Below are positions 21,701 to 32,500 of a stretch of 64,000 nucleotides of DNA, one piece after another; position 1 is the stretch's first letter; each line of letters begins with the position of its first letter. Source of the DNA: Pyropia haitanensis (lineage: Eukaryota; Rhodophyta; Bangiophyceae; Bangiales; Bangiaceae). Below the pieces are notes generated by a model. It saw only the letters and a program-made list of their open reading frames with translations. It had not been told where the DNA came from and searched no databases. Both the position numbers and the translations under genes were made by a program. The stretch covers positions 5,811,009 to 5,875,008 of the forward strand of contig SDUX01000007.1 of NCBI GenBank assembly GCA_008729055.1, read 5' to 3'.

Positions 21701-22034
21701 CCGACCCCTTGACAATCTCCGTGCCGCTGCCACGTACCATCCCACCAGCACCGGCCGACGGGCGGGGGCGGCCGCTAGAGGCGGTGGCGGTGGCGGTAGC
21801 CGCGGTCCCGTCATCGTCGACGACGCCCCGCCGCGGCGGCGCCGCGGCATGGTCGGTGCCACCGGTGTGCTCCGCGGCGGCAGCGTCCCCGCCCGACGCG
21901 GTGGCGGCGTCGGCCGCGGCGCCCGCCGCGGCGAGCCGCGCGAGCTCCCCCGTCGCAAACGACGCGGAGCGGCTGCCAATGTCGACGCCACGGGGCACCC
22001 GCGGGCGGCCGTCGCCCACCGCCCCGAGGTTCAT
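18711..22034 (-). CDS. Class 3 (alpha/beta-hydrolase) lipase fused to an N-terminal multi-spanning membrane domain
   Basis: A 1107-residue protein from ATG 22034 (MNLGAVGDGRPRV); further upstream the frame is open but Pro/His-rich and unlikely to be translated. Residues 1-245 are disordered, with an acidic block (DDDDDRFSERDSDDEPEG). Residues about 260-585 hold roughly eight to nine hydrophobic helices, starting LHASALVGLLYSVAVIILAN. The C-terminal half is a class 3 lipase: RIVVAFKGTTSTRNLKTDL (oxyanion region), FLTGHSLGGALATI with nucleophile Ser824, FGAPRPGND, GPDVVAKLP as the likely catalytic Asp, and a His in LYHRKASYLL. It probably hydrolyses a membrane or storage acylglycerol at an endomembrane. 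The layout recalls protist lipases with a seven-helix-like module, but I could not name the membrane domain. The tail is Ser/Gly/Ala-rich. Composition is less extreme than its neighbours. Confidence 0.88.
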   Translation of the reverse strand: MNLGAVGDGRPRVPRGVDIGSRSASFATGELARLAAAGAAADAATASGGDAAAAEHTGGTDHAAAPPRRGVVDDDGTAATATATASSGRPRPSAGAGGMVRGSGTEIVKGSVPPPADDDPPSFAGSATPPGGPASKRGRRRRGGRPLGAMTSAATAARAAATPSAAAADGGLDGDGLSRSGGFLGGPGGVGGAKDAGGQDDDDDRFSERDSDDEPEGVGGRHPPPGGDDEDEEAVSLHLAARQYVKLEVIQAREISYLLHWLHASALVGLLYSVAVIILANTQYLLLLTESPSLRPGRPLRLYQFPAAFNWFTYMANTLVFVYAAALFVIYALRIARLSARNRTHEQVWVLMLTAAVAVYTNPYEVIVRLLQLRGVDVSVYGWYTPVTQVYAVVQTSAFTMSTLFYVWASVHSYRILDGRIRWTFYVPKLVVLALYVGAKAFIHLYYDVYLSELPFASLVAMLFVYSETGMWPRAGVIAVSLITVGEVALVGWILRSILVTKAVLKATDYMKFRTKQIGFRFFLYHNLTFYVVYWMVFVMLLLAMPVGAQVVNLAIHEVSYLEVQYVPCGILVLLLAYVTVDAYVNLPADAVGFRGWFVPRQPKGLAAATGTGGAADNAGMPTASQRAAEPYAGGAYGGGDAPLDDEMAPITYRKREPPSFSGMAPDLQTNCFVMQTHVMLFNFAWLVYYYGTPKLESFTPDQNTLSFVVSEYISEASTDTHVLVVDGADRIVVAFKGTTSTRNLKTDLNIYHVRAASALPTRLVEDTPDSIANEGALGARDFKRAKIHKGFALAYASVAAPLLRRLQSLLAERRRPIFLTGHSLGGALATICSFDLFLRLGLGRRELFVSTFGAPRPGNDAFRRLYDARIPIHWRIVVGPDVVAKLPKVGYRHVGKKVLLNSSGELFLDPNALELKLWHGDAASILYHRKASYLLAMRAWCERHHGSVYTPPFWSFPYSTDDWKRFGGAGTGTGSPKGTTRSSSLFGGSSGADGGAPSSGSGAGSALGRRLSRRGNTRILKLDAMVEALDGGGVVGGSVAAKGAGGRPRATASAAAAAAAAAGSPALPLPPPTPEAAAVARWRRLTVQLLAADGATAGSPYVSVHL

Positions 22035-24640
22035 CCCGCCGGCCGCCGGTGCCGCCAATGGCGGCAGGCGCCGCCGGTGCGGGCGGCCGCCGCGCAGGTG
22101 CCGGCTGCGTAAGAGGCGCCAACGCAGCTGCGGAGGGGAGGGGGGGGGGACGGAACGCCCAAGGGTGTGGGGGGGGGGTGGGGGAGCGGGTGGGTGGGTA
22201 CGTTTTGGGGAAGGAGGGGATGGGGTAGGGGGGGTGGCGGTGCCGGTGTGGGGAGGGGGGGGGGGGGGAGGTGCAAGCCCCGATACCGTGAGGATGGTGT
22301 GTGGTTTGGTGTGGGTGGTGGCGGGGGCGGTGGAAAAACGGCAGGCGGGCAAGGTGGGAAGCCGCTGGTGGTCCGTGGGCGGCCGTGGCCGTGGGCGGGG
22401 ACGCGGCGGTCCCACCAAAGCCGCTGCCGCGCGGCGGCGGCCGCCGCAGCGCGCGCGTCCAGCCGGCTGCGCCGCCGGCCACTGGGCGTGGGCGGGGCGA
22501 CCGCCAACACCGTCGCGACGCCGCTCCCCCCCCCCGCCCTCCCCCCCCCCCCCGTCCTCTCACGCGCAGCTCTACCTGGCCACCCCCCGTCAACGTTCCC
22601 GCCCCTCCTGCGTGCACGCTCGAGCGAGGGGCCGGCTGCGCAGCCAGTCGCGGCGGTGACCGTGGCGGGGGCGCCACCGACCCACCCCCCGCCGCGACAC
22701 CGAGGGGGGCGCACAAAAAAAGGGAAGAGCGGGAGACCCGTGCACACACGGACGGTCGTGGGGGTCAGAGGGAGAGGAGAGGAGCAGCGGGACCGCCGGC
22801 CGGCCGGGCGAGTGGGCGGGTGGACGCTGTGTGACCGGGCAAGGCGAGTGGGAAAGGGTGGGAGGGGGGGGGGGGGGGTGGGGGGCGGTAAGAGGGCGGG
22901 GTAGCGGTGGTCGGTAGGCCGGCACGCCGCCCGTCCACGCCCGCTGGCGAGCTGTGTGCGGCCGCGGCGGCGACGCGTGGTGCACCCCCCTCGGCGCCGC
23001 GCTCGACCGGCCGGGCGCACCTCCCACGCCGCCCGCCGGTGGGCGCGAGCGCGACCGGGGAGGGACCGCCGGCGACAGCGGCTCGCCGCGGTCGTACCGC
23101 CGTCTCCCCCCCCCCTCTGGCTGCGGCGCGCCCCTCTCCCCCCCCCCCTCCCCCGCCTGCGCCGCCGCGTCTGGCCACCCGCCCGACGCCGGCCACCCCC
23201 CCCCCCACCTCCCAAGCCCCCGGCCCGTCGACGCGGGACGACCCGCCGCGGCGGCGGCAACCCGCGCGCGCGTGGCACGCCGCCCGCCGCGGCGCCGCCG
23301 CGTCGTGCCGCCGCCGGCGACCGCGGGCGGCGGCGGCCACGACAGACGCTGCCGCCGCCGCCGCCGCCGCGGTGGTGGTGGGGGTGCCGGCAGTGGCGGC
23401 GGCGGCGGCGGGTGGTCGCCGCCGCCGGGGGGGGGGGGTGGGAGGGGGGGGGGGGAGGGCACCGCCGCGCCGCCGCCGCCGGCCGCGGGGGGGGGGTGCC
23501 GCCGGTAGCCGCCGCGGCGGTGGCGGCGCACGCGGGGCCGCACGGGTGGCGACGGGCCGGCCGTCCCCCGTGGTTGGCGTGTGGGCCGTCGCGCCGTGGG
23601 CGGCGAGTGTGCACAAGGGGAGGCGAGGGGGGGGGGGAGGGGGGGGAGGAAGCGGGGGGAGGGGGGGGGGGGGGGAGGGAGGGAGCGAGAGTTGAGCGCC
23701 AGCCGTGGCGCGCGCCCGCTGCGCAGTGGGGGGGGGGGGGGGAAAGAGCAGCGGAGTGGGAGGGGCGCGGCGGGGTGACAGAGGGAGGCGCGGATGGCAG
23801 GGGGCAGCCGCCGGTGGCGTGCGGTGCCGTCGGCGACGCGCGCCGCCGCGGTTTCCCGATGCGGGTCGGCTCCGCCGGCCGCGGTCGTCACGGACGGGGA
23901 TGGGCGGCGGCGCCAGGGGGGGGGGGGGGGAAGCGGGTGCTAGACGGCCCGCGCCGCCGCGTCGGCCGGCACAGGCCGCCGCGGGGGGGAAGCGGCAGCA
24001 GCGGGGGGGGGGGGGGGGAACGGCCAAAGTGGCGGACGCCGGACCCCCACCGGGCGGGCACGACGGGGCGGGGGGGGGAGGGGGGGGGGGACCGGCGGCG
24101 GAAAAGGAGCCACCGGTGAAGCGCCCGGGGGGAGGGCAGACGCCGCCGCCACGGCCGTGGCGGGCGCCCCTCGCGCCGCCGGCGGTGCCGGCGCTCGTCC
24201 TTCCCCCCCCCCCCCCCCCCGCGCGGCCACAACGTCCCCCGTCGCGCGGCGGGCAAGGCCAGGCGGGCGCGTCGGCGGCGGGCGGCGGTGCCCCCCCTCT
24301 CTGGCTCGTGCCACCCCCCCCCCCCCCCCCCCCCGCGGCCGCCACGCCGGCGGGGGGGGGTGTGAGGGAAAAAAAAAAAAGAGAAAGGAGAAAGGGCGCC
24401 GCCGCGGCCGCCGCGGCCGCCGCGGTGGCCGTCGCGGCCGGCCGCGGTGGGGCGCCCCCCGCGGGGTGGCGGCGGCGCGGCGCGCCCCGGTGGGGCGCCC
24501 CGCCGGCCGCGGCGGCCCGCGGCTGGCCGCCCACCCCCCACACCCCCCCCCCCCCCCCACCGCCGCCGCGGCGGCCGTCGCCGCGGCCGCCGCCGCCGCC
24601 GCCGCGCGAGCGCCCGCCGAGGCGGCCGCGCACGTGGCAC

Positions 24641-24680
<40 letters not shown>

Positions 24681-26833
24681 GAGCCGCGCCGCCGCGACGG
24701 CAGATCCATGCCCTACCGACGGCCGCGGCCCCCCTGGATCGCGGTGTGGCGGGGGGGGGGGGGGGGGGGAGGGGGGGTGGTGGTAGTTGGACGGGGGGGG
24801 AGGGGGGGGGGGGGGGGGGGCGGAGTACGGAGTGGCCGCGGCGGACGGCCAGCCGACAAAGCAACGTCCCTCCCCCCGCTGGCGTCACCCCCCCCCCCCC
24901 CCTCCCATCCCCCCCCGCTGGCGCTCCCTTCCCCACCGCGGCGGTGCGGTCCCGCCCAAAATAAATCCGGCCGGCCGCGGCCCGGCCGCCTGGGCGTCTG
25001 CCCACGTGCCATCCATGGCACCACCGCCGTTGGCAGTGGTCGCACGCCACCCCCCCCCCCCCCCCCCCTCCCACTACCAAGACAGCCGCTACTGGCGCGG
25101 GGGGGGGGGAAGCCCGTACCGCCGCGGCGGCCTCGGCGCGCCGCACCCCCACCGCCAGCGGGTCTCGTCCCCCCCCCACCCCCCCCCCCCAAACCCCCCC
25201 GCAACATTGACTGACAATCCGTGGGCCGCGCCCGCCCCCGCCCACACGCACCGTGTGGTGGCGGCGGCGGCGGCCGCGACGCGGCCGCCGCCGACCGGGC
25301 GCGACGGCACGCGGTCGGCCGCCGCGGCGGGCCGCCGCACGTGGCCGCGTCTGGGGGGGGGGGGGGGGGGGGGGCGGCCGGCTGACGCCCCCCCGCGCGG
25401 CGTGTGAGTAGAGGGGGGGGTGTGGGTGGGGGGGTGGGGCGGGCGCGCGTGCGCGCGTGTGCATGATGTGTGGAAGGGGGGGTGAGGGGGGGGGGGGGGG
25501 AGGGCCGCGCACGACGGCCGCCGCGGGGGGGGGGGGGGGCAACCGCGTGACGTGACACGAGCGGCGGTGTGGCGGGGACGGCGGCTGACAGAAGCGCGCC
25601 ACGCAGGGGGGGGAGGCAACGGCAGCACGGTTTGGGGGCGGACGGCGGGGCGGGGGGGGGGGGGGGGTGTCGCCTGGCCACAGGGACACGTTGCTGGGAG
25701 GCCGCGAGCGGTACAGTAGGGAGCAGCCGCGGCGGCGGGGTGTCGGCGCGTCGTGCCGCTGATGGTAGCTACCACTCTGTGCGTCGGGCGGCCAGCCACG
25801 GGGAAACTCGCAACAGAGAACCTGTGGAGGCACGCCCCTGCCCGCGTTTGTCAAAAAGTTCGGTTGGGCCGATACAGCAGGTGCGGTCACGGTATTCTCA
25901 GGCATTCTGTAATGCTCACAAGGCTGGTAAAAAAATCCATAATTTGCGCAAAGAACGAAAACTGACGACGCACGGTATTCGGGACGTGGGCCCTGCGACG
26001 GGTGGGGTTGACGGACAAACCCCACCCCCGCTGCGTCGCGCGGGTGGGTGCCCGGGCCATGGCTGTTGGGGTCGCCCGCACGCCACGCCCAGGCGCGGTT
26101 TCCGCCGCAACGCACGTGCTCTGCACAAGAAGGAACAACAGTACGACCGTCGCGGACGGCAGATCCGTAGGTCCCACCCTCGCTGGTCGCTGACGTTTGG
26201 GTGGCGACACCGGCCTCGGCGCAACGGGCGCTGCCCACCGGGCCAATCATTGGAGAAAGGGGCTGGCAGCGCCCGTTCACCCCCCTGCCCGTCCCCTCCC
26301 AAACCACAGCCCCCCGTGTGGCCCCCACCCCACCGTGTGTCCAACACCCGGTACTGTACAGTACCCGGCTGGGCATTGCGACTGGGAACAAACGCTTTGA
26401 CGTCATCAATCACCACAGCACGCGCGCACCCTGGGGCCTGGGGAGGTAAAAGGGCACAGAAACAGCGCGGTGCCGGCTAGACCGTCTCAAGAGTCGGTTG
26501 CTCTTTGGCTGCGACCGACGCCGCGCGCTTGCGAGAACCGAGTGTGGAAGCCTGCGCGTCTGAGGACGTCTTGCCGAAATCGACCGTTCTTTCCGGTCGC
26601 TCTGCTGGTTTCGACACTCCCGCCTGGGGTGATAGCCTTTTTTGGCCCTCCTGGCCCGGTTCGCAGACGCCTTTCAACCACGACGTTGTGTGTGCTCGCC
26701 ATCGGCTTGCGACCATCTGCGTGTCGCCGTGAAGCACGTTGTATAGCGCACTGTGAAGATGCTGCCGGTCTGTCGCCACCATCGATTTTGTGTATCTGCG
26801 TAGCTCTGCTCGAGACGCTTCTGTTCGTCCTAC

Positions 26834-26883
26834 TACAGCCGTTCTCCAAAAAACTGTGCACCGTTTTTTGGAGAACGGCTGTA
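26834..26883. repeat. Perfect 21-bp inverted repeat with 8-base loop
   Basis: The left arm 26834-26854 (TACAGCCGTTCTCC then six A and C) is exactly complementary to the right arm 26863-26883. The loop is TGTGCACC. It lies in the lower-GC island. It could fold as a stable hairpin in RNA or be the remnant of a small inverted-repeat element; no target-site duplication was identified. Confidence 0.85.
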
Positions 26884-27323
26884 CGTGAAGCGTGGCGACG
26901 GACCAGAAGTTCCCTTTACAAACGAAAAGCCGCAAAAGACGGAAAAAGTTCCGTCCACAGTCCAGAAAGACGGCCCACAAATCGCCTCGTCGTTTGCCGT
27001 CGACTGCGCGTCCTACCTCGTCGGCGGCGGTGGCGGCGGCGACGACGGCGGCGGGCCCGCCGCGGCGGCGGCCGCCGCCCCCTCCGCCGCGGGCGTCGGC
27101 CCGTGCGTGTTCCTCCTGTCCACCCGGTACGTGCTGTACGTGCCCGTCGCGATGGACGAACTGTTCTCACAACACGACTCTTGTCTTGTGAGCCAGACCG
27201 GTGCACCGACCGCTGAGGGATTGTGTAGCACGGTGCGAGGGCATGACCTACTCGTCGCAGGTCGCGCCGCTGGCGGGAGTGGTCCGGCCGGTGACGTCGG
27301 GGGAGGGGGGGGTAGCTGGCGAC

Positions 27324-27490
27324 GGTGGGTGGGAGCTGCGACGGCGGTGGGTGGGAGCTGTGCCGGCGGCGGGTCGGTGGGTGGGAGCTGCGACGGCGGT
27401 GGGTGGGAGCTGTGCCGGCGGCGGGTCGGTGGGTGGGAGCTGTGCCGGCGGTGGGTGGGAGCTGTGCCGGCGGTGGGTGGGAGCGGGCCC
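27324..27490. repeat. Tandem repeat of a GGTGGGTGGGAGCTG core, seven copies
   Basis: The 15-base core GGTGGGTGGGAGCTG (the last copy truncated) begins at 27324, 27346, 27376, 27398, 27428, 27450 and 27472. Spacings are 22, 30, 22, 30, 22 and 22 bases, so the older unit is a 52-bp pair and the last copies expanded as 22-mers. The G-tracts could form quadruplexes. Confidence 0.9.
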
Positions 27491-27903
27491 TGTTCACAAC
27501 GAAATTCGCAACGAGAGCTCAAGACGGCACAGCGCAGGTCTCCACCCTCGACTGGGTCTGCAGAAATGGGCAGGATACTTTTCGTACACGCGCTGTCCAT
27601 TGGCAGCGGTGAGGTGGACCGCGGGGGGAGCGGGCAAGGTGGTGGTAGCGGCGATGGCTGTGGTGGCGGGCGGGGAAGGACCAGACCACACTGGTGGTGC
27701 TGGCGGCGGTAGTGGTGGCCGGGGAAGCACTGTGATAGTGGCGGCGGCAGTCACGCCTGAGCCGCCCGGCCGCCCGGCCGGCGCCCCCACCCGCTCCGAG
27801 ACCTCCACCGCCACCGCCACGGACACCCGCCCCCACAACGGCCATCCCCACCGCGGCGCGCTTCCCCCTCCCCCCCCCCCCCCCCGCCGCACCCAGTGTC
27901 CGT

Positions 27904-28214
27904 TCACACCCCACACAGCCGACCCGGCGCGCACCCCCCCGCGTGGGTGCCCCCGCGGCGGCGGTCACGCCACGGGGCGGCGGTCGCCGCCGACGACCAG
28001 CGGCCGCCCCCCCCCCCCCCACCCCCTCCCGCCGCCGCTGCCGCCCGTGCGCGCGCGCCCGCGGCGCCGACCATGGCCTCAACAGTGGCGACGAGGCCCG
28101 CGACGCCGCGGCCGCCGCCACGGTGGCGGCCACCCGCTCCGTCACCGCAGGCGCCCGCACGACCCCCACAACCACGGCCGTAGCCGCCGCCGCAGCCGCT
28201 ACCGTTGCTGCCGC

Positions 28215-28253
<39 letters not shown>

Positions 28254-29366
28254 TAACACCACTACCGCCACCACCATCGCCACCGCCTCCAGCAGCAGCG
28301 GCCGTCGCCAGCGGACACAGGTGCCACCGGCGGGGAGCGCCGACATAGTGCATGCCCGCCCGCAGGTCCGCCTCCCGCACGGGGCGCGGCGCGCCGCCGC
28401 CGGCCGGCTGGCAGCACCCACCGCGGTCACGGCCGCCACGCCGCCCCGCAGTGGCGGCCGCGGCCGGCGTCGCGGCGGTCAGCCGTCGTGGGCGCCCCCC
28501 CCCAACGGCGCCCCCCCCCGCCCCCCCGACGCCCCTCCTCCCCCCCCCCAGCAGCCGTCCTCCCACATCGCCACCCCCCCCCCCCCCCCAGACTCGGTCA
28601 CAAACGCCCACGCGCGTGGCGGGCGGCGGCCTTCCGCCCGCCCCCCCCCCCGCCCCGCGCGTGCCGACGCGGCCGCCGCGAGCAGCGCCAAGTCCGTCGT
28701 GAGGAGCCCCTGGAAGGACGCGAGCGAGCCGAGGCACGCGACGAGCACCACCCCGGCGGGGCGGACGGCACGGAGGGCGGCGGCGGTGGCGGGGGAGAGG
28801 CCGCCGCCGGCACGGGTGCCGGTCACGATAGGCACCAGCGTGAGGGTGGAAGGGGGGGGGGGGGCGGGGGGCGTCCGGCAGGGGATGTGGAGGAGGGGGG
28901 GGGATGGTGGCACCGCGCGTCAGCGCCGACACTGGCGGCGGCGGCGGCAGCCACACGCGCACCGCCCCGGGGGGGGACGCCGGCAGTGGCGACAGCACCA
29001 CCGCCGCCGCTGCTGACGCCGCCGCCACCGCCGCCGCTGCCGTCGCCGCCGCCGCCGCCGATGTTGCCGCCGCCGTCGATGCTGCCGATGCGGCCGACGG
29101 CGACGGGTGCCAACGGCCCGCGGCGGGCGGTGGCGGCGGAAAGGCCGCCGCGACGGCGGCAACGAGCGCGTGCACCGCCGCCGCGTCGGCACCGACAAAC
29201 GCGACCGCCGGCGCGGGGTGGGCCAGCCGCGCAATTGGCGCACGGCAGGTCGGGCACGACCGCCGGCGTACCGGCAAGGGTGTGGACGGCGGAGGCACGG
29301 TGGGGGGGGGGGAGACGCCGGCAGGCGGCACTTGCCGGCCGTCATCGGCGACGCCCCCGACGTTGC

Positions 29367-29406
<40 letters not shown>

Positions 29407-30366
29407 GCCGCCGCCGCTGCCGCCGCCGCCGCCATCACTGCCACCGCTGCTGCCGCGGCCCCCGGCGGTCTGCCCGCCGGTTGCGGCCGCCGACGCGCGG
29501 AGCGCCGCCCCCGTCGATGCCGGCGGCGCTCCCGTCCGGCCTGCCCCTGCCAACGAGGCCGGTCCACCCGCGCCAGACGCCCGCGCCGCCAGCCGCGGCC
29601 GCGCCACGCGCTGCACGTGCGCCGCCGATGCTGGAAGCAGCCGCAGCGGCGGCGGCGGCGACGGCGGCGGCGGCGGTGACTGCAGCAGCACCAACGGCGG
29701 CGGCGGAAGTGACGGCGTCGGGCGGGGAGGCGTAACGGCGGTCCCGCCCCCGTCCGTGGCCGTTGGCCGTCCTCCCCCGCCGCCGCCTCCGACCCGCGGC
29801 AGCCGCTTGACACACGGACGGCAAAAGTGGGCGTGCCCGCACGGACGGAGTACCACGTCGGCCGGCCGGTCCATGCACACAATGCACGCGGCAGGGGTGG
29901 CGGCGGCGGCAGCGGCGGCGGCGGCAGCGTCAGCGGCGGCGGCTGCCACCGCCGCCGCCGCGGTCACCGCCGCGGCGCGAGCAGTCCTTGTCCCCACACT
30001 CTTCGCCGCCGCCACCGACGCCGCCGCGCCCGTCGCTGGCGTGGACGCGCCGCGGGAGGGCACGGCCGGAAGAGATCGCCGCGGTGCGGCCCACCGCACC
30101 GGCAGCAAGGGCAGTGATGGGTGGCGGGTGGTGTCCACGGCACCAGCGGTCGCCGTTCCGGCCACGGTCCGTGTCACTGCTGGGGACGACGCCGACGCTG
30201 ACGGTGACAGCGACCCCGCTGCGGGCCTCATTTGCACGGCCGCCGACGACGGGGAGGGTGGCGGCGACGGGCGAGGCGACGGGGACGGGGACGGAGACGA
30301 CCGCAGCAGCGGTTCCGCCGTGAGGCGACGGGCGACGGCGGCCGACGGCGCCCTGCGTCGTGCCAT
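27904..30366 (-). CDS. RING-HC zinc-finger protein with a long insertion inside the RING (C-terminal frame uncertain)
   Basis: A likely E3 ubiquitin ligase. The ATG at 30366 (MARRRAPSAAVARRL) starts a Ser/Pro/Ala-rich N-terminus. The RING begins at Cys161: CIVCMDRPADVVLRPCGHAHFCRPC supplies the first six ligands. The last pair, CPTCRAPIARL, comes only at Cys371, after about 185 residues of Gly/Ser/Pro/Ala-rich sequence; usual RINGs have under 50 residues there. No convincing splice sites bracket the insertion. Downstream, conserved-looking sequence changes frame: LVPIVTGTRAGGGLSPATAA to LASFQGLLTTDLALL and WAFVTES (28560-28850) is in another frame, reachable by one-base slips in the G runs at 28893-28902 and 28851-28864. 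A third slip at 28574-28589 returns to the first frame, which ends READLRAGMHYVGAPRRWHL and then low complexity. The RING is clear; the C-terminal model is inference. Confidence 0.7.
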
Positions 30367-32500
30367 TAGGGTCGAGCGCCACAGCCGACGGCCAGAGCCG
30401 AGGGAAGGAGGCGGCAAGAGGGGGGAGGGTGGTTATTACGTAAAGAGGCCGCGAGCGGAAGAGCGGGGGGGTGGAAGAGGGCGGCCACCGCGCTCGATAC
30501 GCTGCACGTGTCGCCGCGACGGTGGTGGTGGGGGGGATGGCGGTGCCGAGAGGGGAAAAGGGGAAAGCCAAGGGAGGGGGTCAGAGGGCAAGGGGCAGCC
30601 ATAAAGGGCCCGCCCCCGCCGCCGCGCCGCCACCCTGGCAGAGGACGGGGGGGGCAGCGGGCGCCGCCCAGCCGCCCGCCCGCTCCCCGACCCCCTCTGC
30701 CGGCTCGCCGGCCCGCCCGCCCGCCTGCCCCCCCGACCTCCCACCCACCCTCCCGACATGGCCTCAACTGGGAGAGGGGCGCGAGGGGTGGGGCGGCGGT
30801 CATGCGGCCGACCGCTGTACCCCCCCCCGCCTCTTCCCCACGTCTCGCCTTCCCCCCGCCCCCACCCGCCCCCCATTGCCTACCTACCTATCCCCCCGCC
30901 CCCCCCCCCCCCCCCCCCCCGGTCGCCCACGTCTCGGATCCTCCCGTTCCGCCCACCCCCCACCCCCGCGGGTGGGTGGGGATAGCGGCGGCGGCGGGCG
31001 GGCGGTCCCGCCGCCCGCGCGCCGGGCTCTAGGAGCCACGGCTGACAGGCTGGAGCGGGGTCAAGGCGGGGCTGGGGCGTCGGATGGGGTAGCGTGGGGT
31101 GGGGGAAATCGCCGCTGGGGAGGCTCTGAGACGTGGGGGAGCCCGGGGGGGGGCGGCGGGTGCCGCCGGGCGGGAGGCATGGAGGGGCGGAAGGAGGCGT
31201 GGCGACGGGCGGCCGCGCCCGCCCGCCGCCGCGGCGGCGGAGGCGTGTCAGCTGGGGCGGCGGCACTGGTGGGGGATGGCGGCGGAAGGGGGAGGCCAAG
31301 CACGCAGAGGCGCGACGATGGGGGGGAAGGGCGGGGGAGGGGTGGCGCCACGCCGCGCGCCGCTCGTCAGTCGTGGTCCGGGGCTCCGAGTGGACTCCCC
31401 GGCTGCACAAAATTCCGTGACGGCCGTGGCAATTGGAAACCAATTTTCAGAGCTACAAAGATCAGGAAACGATGGCCTTGCACATGCAACATGCTCGGAG
31501 CGCGTCCTCCTGCCTGTGGTGCCCCACACGGGGCCAGGGGGCCCCGTCCCGACGTGCACGCGCCCGCCGCTGGGCCTGCCCATTGGCTGATTGGTTGTTG
31601 CAGACGCGGATTTTGTCGGGAGGGGCGTGGGGGGAGGGTGTGCCGTGGGGGGGGCGGCGGACTCGGCGGCCGACGCGGGACGCGCCGCCACGTGCGCGCG
31701 CGCGCGCGAGCGGCAGGAGGGGGGGGGGAGGAAAAAAAAGGCGGGCGCGGGCGCCAAAGGGCGCGGGGCACGCCCCCCCCCGCGCGACGACGCCAGTAGG
31801 ACCACCCCGGCAGCTGCGGGCGCTGGGCGTTGGGAAAACAGAGAGGGAGGGGGGTGGCCGTGGGCACCGCCCGGCGTGGCCAGCGCACGGTGGGCGTACC
31901 CAGCCGGTGGGTGTCGGTGCGACAACACGAGGCGCTGCCGAGGCCACACGCGGGCCTCGCCAACGGCCGTGCTGTCACCCTCGTTCATGGTAGCACCCGT
32001 GCCGTCCAGAGGGCCCCTCCCGGCGGCGGCGGCACCGGCAACGGCGGCGGCGGCAGCGGCAGAGGCGGCGTGGGCGCGAGGGAAAGTGCGGCGAGCGCGT
32101 CCGCTTCGCGTGAAGGGGCACAGCCACCCGCCGCGGGATCTGCCGCCGCGGTCGCCGCTCAGCCAGACGGGGGGGCTCGGCAGCCCGCGGCCGTGCCGCC
32201 GTCCGCCGTCGAAGAAACCAACGACGACCAGCTGGTGGCGCCTCCCCCAACACAGTGCCATATTCATCGCTGCGCGCGGCCGCCCCCCCCGCCCCCGCCC
32301 GTCCCCCCCTTCAAAGGACCAACAACGGGCTCCCGCGCGTGTCACCCTTCCACGAGGTGCCTCACCCATCGCACCCCACATTCTCCTAACCACCTGCTCC
32401 TCCCTCCTGTGTCGCGTTCTTATCCTCGTGCGCGGGTCCCTCGACCCTGTTGCTTGCCGTCGGTCCCTGTCCGCCCTTCGACGTCCAGGCGGAAGCACCC
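30367..32500. other. Intergenic region between the RING gene and the small membrane protein gene
   Basis: No supported gene. GC-rich blocks with C runs (for example 30897-30920) alternate with a more balanced stretch around 31380-31640. The last 200 bases are pyrimidine-rich and probably form the leader of the gene at 32501. Confidence 0.55.

Larger units (their letters stand above)
22035..27903. other. Long region without a recognisable gene
   Basis: From 22035 to about 25700 this is almost pure low complexity: G and C runs, GCC/GGC arrays and A12 at 24369. Long open frames on both strands are composition artefacts. From about 25750 to 27150 the base composition is more balanced and stop codons are frequent; this lower-GC island holds a 21-bp inverted repeat (26834-26883). 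At 27324-27490 there is a tandem repeat. A short protein-like stretch near 27090-27170 (VGPCVFLLSTRYVLYVPVAM) could be an exon fragment but stands alone. Confidence 0.5.

Noticed and set aside
18768..22112. Plus-strand 1100-codon frame over the lipase gene
   Set aside because: It is the antisense shadow of the lipase, rich in Arg, His and Gln, without any domain.
22035..22418. Longer N-terminus for the lipase
   Set aside because: The upstream frame is Pro/His-rich low complexity; ATG 22034 begins more ordinary protein sequence.
27000..27200. Exon encoding VGPCVFLLSTRYVLYVPVAM
   Set aside because: It reads like protein but is isolated; no start, splice sites or neighbouring coding segment support it.
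28560..28850. Separate TrmA/RlmD-like methyltransferase fragment (GTRAGGGLSPATAAALRAV)
   Set aside because: The resemblance to the DPPR-x-GL motif is weak, and no SAM motif I or catalytic Cys lies nearby. It is better explained as a frame-shifted part of the RING gene.
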